Notes under the pieces: model-generated | What the model was told of the DNA's origin: nothing | Seen by the model: the letters and a program-made list of their open reading frames with translations, nothing else | Databases searched by the model: none | Virus record (IMG/VR): IMGVR_UViG_3300048817_000118 | Coordinates: 1-52,254 of that record | Reading direction: 5' to 3' (one strand) | Length of the DNA stretch: 52,254 nt | Source: a virus | Shown here: piece after piece, positions 12,254 to 20,276 of the stretch | Numbering within the stretch: the first letter of the stretch is position 1 | Layout of the letters: every line of letters starts with the position of its first letter | Translations under genes and position numbers: made by a program

Positions 12254-13761
12254 GTAAGGTATCCATCAAGAATACCGTCCGCGACGCCAAGCGCGAGGAT
12301 AAGGCCGCGCGCCTGGCCCGCACCGCGTCGAAGACCACCGACAGCATGGTGAACTTCGCGGCCAACTTCGGCATCGGGGCCGACAATTTAATGTCGACCA
12401 CCACCTACGGCTTCAACCCCATCACGCGCAACCGCATTCTGCTGGAGTGGATCCATCGGGGCAGTTGGTTGGGCGGCGTTGCGGTGGACGTGGTGGCGGA
12501 CGACATGACGCGCGCCGGGGTAGACATCCGGGGCGAGCTCAAGCCGGACAAGATCGAGCAGATCGAGCAGGCGGTCAGTCGGTTGGGCGTATGGTCCGCC
12601 GTCTCCGATACGGTGAAGTGGTCCCGGCTGTACGGCGGGGCCATCGCCGTCATGCTGATCGAAGGCCAGGACATGGCCACGCCGCTCCGGTTGGAGACCG
12701 TAGCCAAGGACCAGTTCAAGGGGCTGCTGGCGCTGGACCGCTGGATGGTGGACCCATCGCTTAACGATCTAGTCACCGACCTTGGGCCCGACTTGGGCAA
12801 CCCCAAATTTTATACTGTCCTGGCCACGGCTCCGGCCGTGATAAAGAAGCGTATCCACTACTCGCGCTGCCTGCGGCTGGAAGGCATCCGGCTGTCGTAC
12901 TGGCAGCGCGTGATGGAGAACCTCTGGGGCATATCGGTATTAGAGCGCCTGTACGACCGCATGGTGGCGTTCGACTCTGCCACCACGGGCGCGGCGCAGC
13001 TGGTGTATAAGGCATACCTGCGCTGCTACAAGATTAAGGGCCTGCGGGAGGTGATCTCGGCGGGCGGGCCTGCGATGCAGAACCTGCTCCGGTTTACGGA
13101 GTTCATGCGCTCGCTGCAGTCGATCGAGGGCATTACCTTAATCGACGCCGACGACGACCTAGCCGCTATAACGCAGCCGAGCTTCGCCGGGCTAAGCGAC
13201 GCGCTTATGCAGTTCGGCCAGCAGCTGGGCGGGGCGCTGCAGATCCCGCTTACGCGGCTGTTCGGCCAGTCGCCCACGGGCATGAACGCTACCGGCGAGA
13301 GCGACCTGCGCACGTACTACGACGGCATTAAACAGCGGCAAAACCGGGAGCTGCTGGTGCCGATGACCAACGTCTACCGCGCCGTGGCGCAGAGCGAGGG
13401 CATTAAGCTGACGGACAGCTTCTCGCTCGACTTCCGCAGCCTGTGGGTGCTGTCGGACGACCAGAAGGCATCTATCGGCAGCACGGACTCCACGGCGGTG
13501 ACGGGCGTGTTCAACGCCGGGGTCATCAGCCCCAAGGTGGCGCTCAAGGAGCTGCGGCAGCTGTCCAAGACCAGCGGGCGGTTTACCAACATTACGGACA
13601 AGGACATCAACGCCGCCAGCGACGAGACGGGCGCGGGCATGGTGGAAGAGCAGCACGGCATGGGGATGGAGACGGGCGCGGCCAGCCTGCAGCAGATGGA
13701 GGACGAGCCTGCCGGGGGCGCGCCCAACGGCAAAGCCAAGAAGAAGCAGGCGGCGGCGTGA
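12250..13761 (+). CDS. Portal protein (DUF1073 type)
   Basis: A 503-aa protein from TTG 12250. It follows the DUF1073 portal pattern: TTYGFNPITRNRILLEWIHR with GSWLGGVAVD, WSRLYGGAIAVMLIEGQD, HYSRCLRLEG, and the diagnostic ITRLFGQSPTGMN-type motif (here PLTRLFGQSPTGMNATGESD) followed by LRTYYDGI. Twelve copies form the ring at one head vertex through which DNA passes. The C-terminus is low-complexity and basic. The family is sometimes labelled Acb1-like in databases, but no pair of HxS/T motifs is present here. Long GC-rich shadow frames lie opposite. Confidence 0.92.
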   Translation: MSKVSIKNTVRDAKREDKAARLARTASKTTDSMVNFAANFGIGADNLMSTTTYGFNPITRNRILLEWIHRGSWLGGVAVDVVADDMTRAGVDIRGELKPDKIEQIEQAVSRLGVWSAVSDTVKWSRLYGGAIAVMLIEGQDMATPLRLETVAKDQFKGLLALDRWMVDPSLNDLVTDLGPDLGNPKFYTVLATAPAVIKKRIHYSRCLRLEGIRLSYWQRVMENLWGISVLERLYDRMVAFDSATTGAAQLVYKAYLRCYKIKGLREVISAGGPAMQNLLRFTEFMRSLQSIEGITLIDADDDLAAITQPSFAGLSDALMQFGQQLGGALQIPLTRLFGQSPTGMNATGESDLRTYYDGIKQRQNRELLVPMTNVYRAVAQSEGIKLTDSFSLDFRSLWVLSDDQKASIGSTDSTAVTGVFNAGVISPKVALKELRQLSKTSGRFTNITDKDINAASDETGAGMVEEQHGMGMETGAASLQQMEDEPAGGAPNGKAKKKQAAA

Positions 13762-13856
13762 AGTATAGGCCCCTGTGGGTAGATTTGTTCATAACCCTGG
13801 TTCTAGTGGCTACGTTCGCCATGGTCATCTACAGCTGCACGGTGCATCATTCGTGA
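13758..13856 (+). CDS. 32-aa single-TM peptide
   Basis: GTG 13758 opens VKYRPLWVDLFITLVLVATF, then AMVIYSCTVHHS, overlapping the portal stop and the next GTG by GTGA on both sides. One TM segment covers nearly the whole peptide. Such mini membrane peptides inside head operons are easily missed. The function is unknown. Confidence 0.5.
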   Translation: MKYRPLWVDLFITLVLVATFAMVIYSCTVHHS

Positions 13857-15238
13857 ACTATTACACAAGGGAAAGACTGGGCCCGAAGCAGGCGCTAACG
13901 CCGGAAGGGTTCCTGCTGTGCAGCGACGTTCCGATCGCCCGCACCGGGACCATGTTATACGGTTACGGCGAGGTGTCTACCGAGGACGGCACGCCGCTGG
14001 AGGTGGACGGTGACCGCGTCACGTACGTGGACCGCGCGGCGGAGGACGTGTTCCGGGCGGAGACGCTGGCCAGCTTCGACGGCAAGCCGTTGGTCAACAG
14101 CCACCCCGAGGACGACGTCGGGCCACACAACTGGCGGCAGCTGGCGGCGGGAACGGTGATGCGCGTAAGGCGCGGGGCCGGGGTACTGGACGACGTGATG
14201 CTGGCCGACGTGCTGGTTACCAACCATGACGAAATACAGGCCGTGCGCGCCGGGCTGCGGGAAGTAAGCTGCGGCTACACCGCCAAGTACCAGCGCACTG
14301 CCCCGGCGCGATATCGGCAATACGACATTATTGGGAATCACGTGGCCCTGGTAGAGAGTGGTCGCTGCGGGTCACGGTGCTCTATAGGCGACACAATCAG
14401 CAACGAGGAGAAGCGCATGACGGTGAAAGAGCGGTTTCGAGCTGCATTCAAGTCCAAGGATGAGGCGGCTTTCGACGCCGTTCTCGCGGAGGTCCCCGCA
14501 GAAGGCAGTAATAACGGCGGACCGGAAATCCACATTCACAACGAGCATCGCCCGACGCGCGACGCCGAGCACAAGGAAGACTGCGACTGCGCCGAGTGCA
14601 AGGGCAAGACTAAAGATCGTACTATGGACGCCCGCATGAAGAAGGTCGAGGACTCCGTGGACTCCATCGGGCGGGACGTTAAGTCCATGAAGGACGCCTG
14701 GGAGAAGAAGGACAAGGAAGACGAGGAAGAGGAAGACGAGAAGGAGACTAAGGACAACACGGCCATCGAGGGCTCCTTGGAGATGGAGGCACCTCCGGGC
14801 ACGGACGACGGCGTGGCCGCCAAGGCCAAAGACTCGGCCTACCTGGCCGACAGCTGGGAGGAGGCCATCAGCCTGGGCGAGATCATCTCGCCGGGGTACC
14901 GGGCTCCCACGTTCGACGCTAAGAGCGACCCGAAAAAGACGTTCGACAGCCTTTGCCGGTTCCGCCGTAGCGTGCTAGACCTGGCGGAGAAGGAGCCCGC
15001 GACGCGCAGCTTTATGGAGAGCGTTACGGCGGGGCGTGAGTGGAAGACCTACGACTGCAACGGCATGCGGACTTTATTCCGGGCCGTGGGCGCGCACAAG
15101 AAGGACGCCAACAACCGGTCGCAGCAGACGGCGGACGAGCGACCGCTGCAGGCGGTCGGAGGCGGGCTGGGCACCAAGATGTACCCGGAAGACATCAACA
15201 AGAAGAACGCTGATTTTTGGTCCAAACAACCGGCCTAG
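13853..15238 (+). CDS. Prohead protease/scaffold (DUF2213)
   Basis: A 461-aa protein from GTG 13853. Residues 12-170 match DUF2213: LLCSDVPIARTGTMLYGYGE, EDVFRAETLASFDGKPL, NSHPEDDVGPHNW (His84), EVSCGYTA (Ser139) and GNHVALVESGR. His and Ser are placed as in herpes/HK97-like assembly proteases. The rest is a scaffold-like region with a Cys/His cluster (HKEDCDCAECKGK), a coiled coil and an acidic run (about 285-315). The protease would clear the fused scaffold and trim capsid proteins after prohead assembly. It lies between portal and capsid genes as expected. Confidence 0.88.
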   Translation: MNYYTRERLGPKQALTPEGFLLCSDVPIARTGTMLYGYGEVSTEDGTPLEVDGDRVTYVDRAAEDVFRAETLASFDGKPLVNSHPEDDVGPHNWRQLAAGTVMRVRRGAGVLDDVMLADVLVTNHDEIQAVRAGLREVSCGYTAKYQRTAPARYRQYDIIGNHVALVESGRCGSRCSIGDTISNEEKRMTVKERFRAAFKSKDEAAFDAVLAEVPAEGSNNGGPEIHIHNEHRPTRDAEHKEDCDCAECKGKTKDRTMDARMKKVEDSVDSIGRDVKSMKDAWEKKDKEDEEEEDEKETKDNTAIEGSLEMEAPPGTDDGVAAKAKDSAYLADSWEEAISLGEIISPGYRAPTFDAKSDPKKTFDSLCRFRRSVLDLAEKEPATRSFMESVTAGREWKTYDCNGMRTLFRAVGAHKKDANNRSQQTADERPLQAVGGGLGTKMYPEDINKKNADFWSKQPA

Positions 15239-15261
15239 AGCGGCCAAAGGGAGAACAACGC

Positions 15262-15933
15262 ATGAACTGGAACGAGCTTAAAACAGTGCTGGAGACGGGT
15301 CGGCACGACTACGACCCGGAGTCGCTCGAACAGTCGCCGCTGGGCTTAAAGCGCTACGCGGCCATTGCCCGAGACCACCGCCGTAAAACTGCCGGGCGCA
15401 CGCAGGACATCAGCTACTTGGGCCGCATGCCGGCCGGATTCGCCGGGGCCGTAAACCGCTCGCATCCGATGAGCATCGAGCCCTGCCTGATCGACTACGT
15501 CGCCCCGCCGCTGTACTACGGGCAGTGCGTGGTGGTTGATCCGACTACACAGGGCGTGCGTCCGCTGGTGGCCGGGGACTCGGGGCTAACGGACGTGTAC
15601 GGGATTACCGTGCGCCCTTTCCCGTACCAGCAGACTACGGGCGGCAGCTTCCCGCTCAGCGCCACGATCGGGGCGGCTACGCCTCCGGTGGCCGGGTTTA
15701 TGGGGATCTTGAAGCAAGGCTATATCATGGTCCCTATTAACGCCAGCGGCAACGCTCCGGTAAAGGGCACTCCCACGTATGCCTGGGTAGCGGCCACCAG
15801 CGGCGCGCACATCCAGGGCCTGTGGGAGGCGACGGACAACGGCAGCTCCATCCAGGTGGGCACCGTTCCGCGCAACGTGTACCAGGGTGGCTGGGACGCC
15901 AACAACGTTGGGGAGTTGATTTTCCACGACTAA
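15262..15933 (+). CDS. Capsid structural cement/decoration-like protein
   Basis: A 223-aa protein from ATG 15262 (MNWNELKTVLETGRHDYDPE) with AAAGGGAGAACAACGC as ribosome site. From residue 55 it shows the pattern of small beta-barrel head proteins found just before the capsid gene: PAGFAGAVNRSHPMSIEPCL, QCVVVDPTTQGVRPL, DVYGITVRPFPYQ, GFMGILKQGYIMV and ending in ANNVGELIFHD. It probably binds the outside of the capsid and stabilises it. The assignment is by pattern memory and position. Confidence 0.75.
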   Translation: MNWNELKTVLETGRHDYDPESLEQSPLGLKRYAAIARDHRRKTAGRTQDISYLGRMPAGFAGAVNRSHPMSIEPCLIDYVAPPLYYGQCVVVDPTTQGVRPLVAGDSGLTDVYGITVRPFPYQQTTGGSFPLSATIGAATPPVAGFMGILKQGYIMVPINASGNAPVKGTPTYAWVAATSGAHIQGLWEATDNGSSIQVGTVPRNVYQGGWDANNVGELIFHD

Positions 15934-15978
15934 CACGGCCCGGAAACGCGATAAAAATCTAAAGGGAGAATAGCGAAG

Positions 15979-17112
15979 ATGCTTACATTCGACGATTGCG
16001 TTAAACTCCGGCAGTCTGGTATGGAAGACGCGCCGGGCAAGTTCTTGGACAAGAAATTCCACCGCACCACTAAGGACGGGCGCACCATCGACAGCACGGG
16101 CGCGTTCATGGTGGGCGAGCTAGAGCGGCTGGACCAGACGCTCCATGATCCGCTGGCCAGCGTCACCTGGGGCCGGGACATCGACCTGCGGGAGGACGTC
16201 ACCATCGCCGACGAGATCAGCAGCTACACGCTGAGCACCTACGGTAGCGCCGGGGGCCTGGGCGCGGGGCAGAGCATCGGCAACGGCAAGGCGTGGCTGG
16301 ACCAGAATTCTACCCAGATGACCGGGATCGACCTGGACCTCGCTAAGATCACCGTTCCGCTGAACCCTTGGGCCATCGAGCTCAAGTACACCATCATCGA
16401 GCTGGAGTCCGCCGCCAAGCTGGGCCGCCCCATCGACCAGCAGAAGTACGAGGGGCTGCAGCTGAAGCACCAGATGGACATCGACGAGATGGTGTACATC
16501 GGGGACACCACCGTGCGCAACCAGCTGCAAAGCGGCACTCCGCTGATCACCGGGCTGCTGAACACCACCAGCGGCGTGCAGGCCGTGGGCTATAATGCCA
16601 ACGTGGCCACCGTGGGCGGCAACACCACGTGGGCTGCGAAAATAGCGGCGGGGAACTATATTGCAGTGGCGACGGACGTAAACACGCTGCTGTACAACGT
16701 GTGGCAAAACTCCGGGTTCGCCGTGGTGCCGGACCGGCTGCTGCTTCCGCCCAACGACTTCGGGCTGATCAGCACGGCCATCATCAGCACGGCGGGCAAC
16801 GTCAGCATCCTGAAGTACATCCAGGAGAACAACATCCTTACCACCAGCGGACGGGGCAAGCTTACGATCTTTCCCTGCAAGTGGTGTCAGGGAACGGCGG
16901 TGGGCGGCGTTCCCCTTACGGGCGGCACGGGGTACGACGTGATGCTGGCCTATACCAAGGACAAGAAGCGCGTCCGCTACCCGATGACCATGCTGCAGCG
17001 CACTCCGGTGCAGTACGACGGGATGTGGCACAAGACGGCATATTTCTGCAAGCTGGGGAGTCTGGAGATCGTCTATCCAGAAACGCTCGGGCTCGCCACG
17101 GCACTCAGCTAG
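15979..17112 (+). CDS. Major capsid protein (DUF2184 type)
   Basis: A 377-aa protein from ATG 15979 with AAAGGGAGAATAGCGAAG upstream. The sequence around WGRDIDLREDVTIADEISSY, the block PWAIELKYTIIELESAAKLG with PIDQQKYEGL, and IDEMVYIGDTTVRNQL then ITGLLN match the DUF2184 capsid family, with a HK97-like fold expected. Hundreds of copies form the shell. It follows protease and cement genes. An intercistronic gap of 60 nt follows, larger than usual here, which fits separate regulation of this abundant product. Confidence 0.9.
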   Translation: MLTFDDCVKLRQSGMEDAPGKFLDKKFHRTTKDGRTIDSTGAFMVGELERLDQTLHDPLASVTWGRDIDLREDVTIADEISSYTLSTYGSAGGLGAGQSIGNGKAWLDQNSTQMTGIDLDLAKITVPLNPWAIELKYTIIELESAAKLGRPIDQQKYEGLQLKHQMDIDEMVYIGDTTVRNQLQSGTPLITGLLNTTSGVQAVGYNANVATVGGNTTWAAKIAAGNYIAVATDVNTLLYNVWQNSGFAVVPDRLLLPPNDFGLISTAIISTAGNVSILKYIQENNILTTSGRGKLTIFPCKWCQGTAVGGVPLTGGTGYDVMLAYTKDKKRVRYPMTMLQRTPVQYDGMWHKTAYFCKLGSLEIVYPETLGLATALS

Positions 17113-17172
17113 AGGAAGAGGGGGCGGGGCCATGCCGCTCCTTTAGTATAATAAAAATTCGGAGGAACCTAT
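17113..17172 (+). promoter_or_regulatory. Gap after the capsid gene with TATAAT
   Basis: A 60-nt gap with a GC-rich 5' part and TATAAT at 17147-17152, followed by the ribosome site CGGAGGAACCTAT. No matching -35 hexamer is seen, so a promoter is only possible. The GC-rich stretch could form a weak hairpin. Confidence 0.25.
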
Positions 17173-17721
17173 ATGGACGTAAAGCAGATGAACGAGCGGC
17201 CCACGATGACGCTGGGCCAGAAGTACAACCCCATGCTCCCTGCGCACCTCCAGGGCGAGCCCACGGTAACAATGGTGTTCCCGCACAAGATGGGGCTCCA
17301 GCTGGACGACGGGGGCGGGTACCTCCAGTTCCAGGAGGGGGTGCAGGAAGTGCCGCAGAGCGTGGCCCAGCACCCGCACCTGCGCAAGAACGGCGCCAAG
17401 CCCTACGCCAAGCCCGCGCTGCCCAATGCGGCGGAGGAGGCCGCGCTGATCGAGCGCCTTAGGGCACGGGGGTACTACGTGGCCCCGCCCACGGCGGAAT
17501 CCGAAACGGCGGCGGCCATCGAGAGCTCCGAGAAGCTTGACGCCAACAGGCCGCGGACGGCCCAGGAAGCCGCCGCCGCCAATGCCAAGGCTGGTAGGCC
17601 GCTGACGGTGCAGGAAGCTGCCGCCGCCGAGCAGGAGGAAGAGGAAGAGGAGCAGCCGGTAAAGCCGTTCGGCCAGCAGAAGGCGGAGCTTAAGAAGAAT
17701 GCCGCTCCAACAAGGAAGTAG
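17173..17721 (+). CDS. Hypothetical head-region protein with acidic tail
   Basis: A 182-aa protein from ATG 17173 (MDVKQMNERPTMTLGQKYNP) with GGAGG before it. Residues 1-60 look folded and beta-rich (TVTMVFPHKMGLQLDDGGGY). From about 85 it is low-complexity: Ala-rich helices with an internal repeat RP(R/L)TxQEAAAA at about 122 and 140, then a run of Glu. It overlaps the next gene by 23 nt. The family was not recognised. Confidence 0.7.
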   Translation: MDVKQMNERPTMTLGQKYNPMLPAHLQGEPTVTMVFPHKMGLQLDDGGGYLQFQEGVQEVPQSVAQHPHLRKNGAKPYAKPALPNAAEEAALIERLRARGYYVAPPTAESETAAAIESSEKLDANRPRTAQEAAAANAKAGRPLTVQEAAAAEQEEEEEEQPVKPFGQQKAELKKNAAPTRK

Positions 17722-18409
17722 CGAGAAGACCGTTTCGCGCAACATCCGCGAGATGGTCGAGAGCGGGCATCCGCAGAAGCAGGCGGTCGCCGCAGCACTA
17801 CATACAGCGAGGGACAATATGGGCATTGCGATGACGGCGGCAGAAGTGAACAAGCGGGCCGAGCGATTTTGGAACGGCGAGGATGGGAACATCGGCCCTG
17901 CTGAGAGTAAGGCGGAAGCTCCGATGCTGGCCGGAACTGCGGTTTCTAAGATCCCGGTGTGGCGCGGGGCGGGCATGGGCGACGCCATGGACGAGGTCAG
18001 CCCGACTCAGTCGGCCCCTCCAGATACGCGCAGCGATAACTTGCTGGAGCGCGGGCACGGCGGGATTCCGGGGACGGAGCCGCTGAACAGCGGCAGTGTG
18101 CCCAGTCCGCTGGCCAAGGACGACTTGGTGCAAGGCTCGGAGGCGATGGAGACTTCCGAACACCAAACGGACGGCATCGTCGGCGAGGTGAAGGGGGCGG
18201 CGCGGGCGGGCGCGGCGGCGGGGCGCAAGCTGGCGTCCGGAGAGGTGGTGGACGCTTCTCCCGATCCCGAAGCCGCTTTATCTAGGAAGCTAAAAGAGTC
18301 CAAGGAAAAGCGTGACTACGAAGCAGTCCACAAACGTGCTGCAGCCATTAAGGCTAACCCGAACGAGGCCAACCGGGGAGCGAAGCGCGACGTCAACCTA
18401 GGCAACTAA
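17699..18409 (+). CDS. DUF6496-like N-terminus, disordered head protein
   Basis: A 236-aa protein. Residues 5-38 (GSSEKTVSRNIREMVESGHP, then KQAVAAALHTAR) match the short DUF6496 motif common in phage head operons. The following part is low-complexity with Gly/Pro/Ser and charged stretches. The end is a charged helix (LSRKLKESKEKRDYEAVHKR). Its function is unknown; it may bind capsid or DNA inside the head. Confidence 0.7.
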   Translation: MPLQQGSSEKTVSRNIREMVESGHPQKQAVAAALHTARDNMGIAMTAAEVNKRAERFWNGEDGNIGPAESKAEAPMLAGTAVSKIPVWRGAGMGDAMDEVSPTQSAPPDTRSDNLLERGHGGIPGTEPLNSGSVPSPLAKDDLVQGSEAMETSEHQTDGIVGEVKGAARAGAAAGRKLASGEVVDASPDPEAALSRKLKESKEKRDYEAVHKRAAAIKANPNEANRGAKRDVNLGN

Positions 18410-18411
18410 CC

Positions 18412-18954
18412 GTGCCCATCACCACCCCAACCATCGCACCCGCGGCCTTGGAGTTTCTGGCGGACTTTCCGGAGTTCGACACCACGCTGGTGACGGACCC
18501 CGCCGCGCTGCAGTTCTCCCCGAGCGCTATAACTTACTGGCTCACGGTGGCGGGCTACATGCTGAACCAGAGCCGGTGGGGCAACCTGTACTACACGGGG
18601 ATCGAGCTGTTCGCGGCCCACAACCTCAGTTTAGAAGCCTGGAGCTCGCAGGGTGGCCCGCAGACCGTGCCCGGCATAGCAAAAGGCCCGATCGCCTCCA
18701 CGGGCGCGGGGGACGTGAGCGTAGCGTACAACACCGCCGCCGTGCTGGAGCTGGACGCCGGGCACTGGGCCTACACCACCTACGGCCAGCGCATGATACA
18801 CCTTATCCGGCTGATGGGTGTTGGTCCATTATATGTAGGCGGCGGGTTTGGGTTCGGAGGATACGGTTGCGGCGGCGGCTACGGCTACGGCGGGGGATTC
18901 TTCCAGGCGTGGCAGGGCCCCTGGACGTTCAACGTTCCCAATCCCAACGGATAA
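18412..18954 (+). CDS. Head-tail adaptor (DUF4054)
   Basis: A 180-aa protein from GTG 18412. FLADFPEFDTTLVTDPAALQ, ITYWLTVAGYMLNQSRWGNL, TGIELFAAHNLSLEA and the later VAYNTAAVLELDAGHWAYTTYG follow the DUF4054 pattern of small connector proteins under the portal. The last 50 residues are unusual: a Gly/Tyr/Phe-rich run (about 143-165, GGGFGFGGYGCGGGYGYGGG) that ordinary members lack. It probably joins the portal to the neck. Confidence 0.85.
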   Translation: MPITTPTIAPAALEFLADFPEFDTTLVTDPAALQFSPSAITYWLTVAGYMLNQSRWGNLYYTGIELFAAHNLSLEAWSSQGGPQTVPGIAKGPIASTGAGDVSVAYNTAAVLELDAGHWAYTTYGQRMIHLIRLMGVGPLYVGGGFGFGGYGCGGGYGYGGGFFQAWQGPWTFNVPNPNG

Positions 18955-18956
18955 TA

Positions 18957-19151
18957 ATGTCTAGGAAAGACCTGGTTGTAACTCCGGGGTTCGAGGCGCA
19001 CGTGGCGCTGGTGTGCGCGTGTGGCCAGATCATGCAGCTTACCGAGCAAGGTGCTTATTGCGTCAACCCGGTGTGCGTGCTTAGTGCCAACCTGTACCAG
19101 GTCACGGTGCGCGTGGACGAGCTGCCCTATCCGGAAGGGGCCAGCGCGTGA
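18957..19151 (+). CDS. Small zinc-ribbon-like protein
   Basis: A 64-aa protein from ATG 18957 (MSRKDLVVTPGFEAHVALVC). The pairs CAC (20-22) and CVNPVC (about 36-41) are spaced like a zinc ribbon. It ends in a GTGA overlap with the first LuxR-type gene. The family was not recognised; location in the head operon suggests a small regulator or structural factor. Confidence 0.6.
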   Translation: MSRKDLVVTPGFEAHVALVCACGQIMQLTEQGAYCVNPVCVLSANLYQVTVRVDELPYPEGASA

Positions 19152-19531
19152 CGCCACGCGAGCGGCAGGTGGCGGGGCTGCTGCTCCAGGGCTGCGAGAA
19201 CCCCGAGATCGCGCGGCGGCTGCACATAGCCCAGCGGACGGTAAAGATCCACTTTAACCGGTTGTTCCACCGCTTCGGGATCAGCGGCGGAATTAAGCGG
19301 GTAAAGCTGGCGGTGCTCCTCTACGAGGCCGAACTATGTCAAGAAGGATTTCTCCCATCGTCGATCGGTACGGCTCCCGCGTGCTTCGCGAGCGGGAGTG
19401 GCGAGTTCTCGCGCTCATCGCGGAGGGGTGCAAGAACCAGGAGATTGCGGACATCTGCGGAACTACCAAAGATGTCGCTAAAAACTGGCTCCGAGCCATC
19501 TACGACAAGCTCGGCATGTCCAACCGGGTAG
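19148..19531 (+). CDS. LuxR/GerE-type HTH protein 1
   Basis: The frame opens at GTG 19148. Residues 1-62 are a complete GerE helix-turn-helix: TPRERQVAGLLLQGCENPEI, ARRLHIAQRTVKIHFNRLFH and RFGISGG. There is no receiver or ligand domain, so it is a free DNA-binding unit. The frame runs on to 19531, but the last 65 residues lie under the next gene and look like noise, so a shortened or mutated end is likely. It may act on late promoters of the phage or on host genes. Confidence 0.7.
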   Translation: MTPRERQVAGLLLQGCENPEIARRLHIAQRTVKIHFNRLFHRFGISGGIKRVKLAVLLYEAELCQEGFLPSSIGTAPACFASGSGEFSRSSRRGARTRRLRTSAELPKMSLKTGSEPSTTSSACPTG

Positions 19532-19572
19532 AGCTGGCAATGTGGTACGTGAAGCAGAGGAGCGGCATATGA
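19336..19572 (+). CDS. LuxR/GerE-type HTH protein 2
   Basis: A 78-aa protein from ATG 19336 (MSRRISPIVDRYGSRVLRER). The GerE fold is complete: REREWRVLALIAEGCKNQEI, ADICGTTKDVAKNWLRAIYD, KLGMSNRVELAMW. It is a paralogue of the preceding gene and overlaps its frame by 196 nt. Its stop overlaps the lipoprotein start by ATGA. No sensory domain is present. Two such free HTH genes inside a head/tail operon are unusual. Confidence 0.78.
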   Translation: MSRRISPIVDRYGSRVLREREWRVLALIAEGCKNQEIADICGTTKDVAKNWLRAIYDKLGMSNRVELAMWYVKQRSGI

Positions 19573-20276
19573 AGAGTTTAGCGCTTATGCTCGTATTGGT
19601 AGCTCTGGCGTTTACTTCCGGATGCAAGAAGTTACCGGACCAGGTCACGGTGCTGCGCAACAGTGGTAAGACCCTGGAGGAGCGGGTTACGGTGGGCACC
19701 TCGGGCGGCCCCAGCGTGATGTTAAGCTGTTCGCCGGGCGCGGTGACGGCGCAGAACGGCGCGGCCACCAGCTTCGCGTTCTCGCGCGGCACCACTGCCG
19801 GCACGTCCTGCTCCCCGCTGCCCACCATGTCGCCGCTGGCCACGGCCACTACCTGCGGACTGATCGACCTTACGGTGGCGGCTGGCGCCAACTACTGCTA
19901 CGAGGTGGCTGGCGTAAACTCCGCCGGGACCAGCGCCCCCGACGGCCCGGTGTACGCTTCGGTGCCCGCTGTCGCGGGGCCACCCAACCCGCCCACCGGG
20001 CTGGCCGTGGTTACTATTACGAGCAAGAACGTATTGCTAAAGTGGACCGCGCCCGCGCCGCAGCCCGGCGTGGCCGTGGTTAACTACGCGCTGTACAACT
20101 GCTACGACGCCGCTTGCCCTAGCCCCCCCGCGCCCGTCGCGGTGAGCGGGACTGGGTACACTGCCGTTTGCAACCACCAGAATAAGACCTGCTACTTCAT
20201 GCTGCGGGCCAACGATACGGTGGCGGGCAAGGCGGTGCAGAGTGCGCCCAGCAACATCGCGAAGGCCACGGTTTAA
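19569..20276 (+). CDS. Lipoprotein with fibronectin-III-like domains
   Basis: A 235-aa protein from ATG 19569. MKSLALMLVLVALAFTSGCK is a lipoprotein signal with the lipobox TSGC (Cys20), so the mature protein should be lipid-anchored in the envelope. Two Fn3-like domains follow; the second begins PPNPPTGLAVVTITSKNVLL and ends with AVQSAPSNIAKATV. Several Cys residues could pair in the periplasm. It is unexpected in a head operon. Options are superinfection exclusion or surface modification of the host; these are inferences. Confidence 0.75.
   Translation: MKSLALMLVLVALAFTSGCKKLPDQVTVLRNSGKTLEERVTVGTSGGPSVMLSCSPGAVTAQNGAATSFAFSRGTTAGTSCSPLPTMSPLATATTCGLIDLTVAAGANYCYEVAGVNSAGTSAPDGPVYASVPAVAGPPNPPTGLAVVTITSKNVLLKWTAPAPQPGVAVVNYALYNCYDAACPSPPAPVAVSGTGYTAVCNHQNKTCYFMLRANDTVAGKAVQSAPSNIAKATV

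Noticed and set aside
12250-13761. Anti-CBASS (Acb1) activity for the DUF1073 protein
   Set aside because: The name comes from family linkage; the pair of HxS/T motifs needed for a 2H phosphoesterase was not found, and portal motifs and position are clear.
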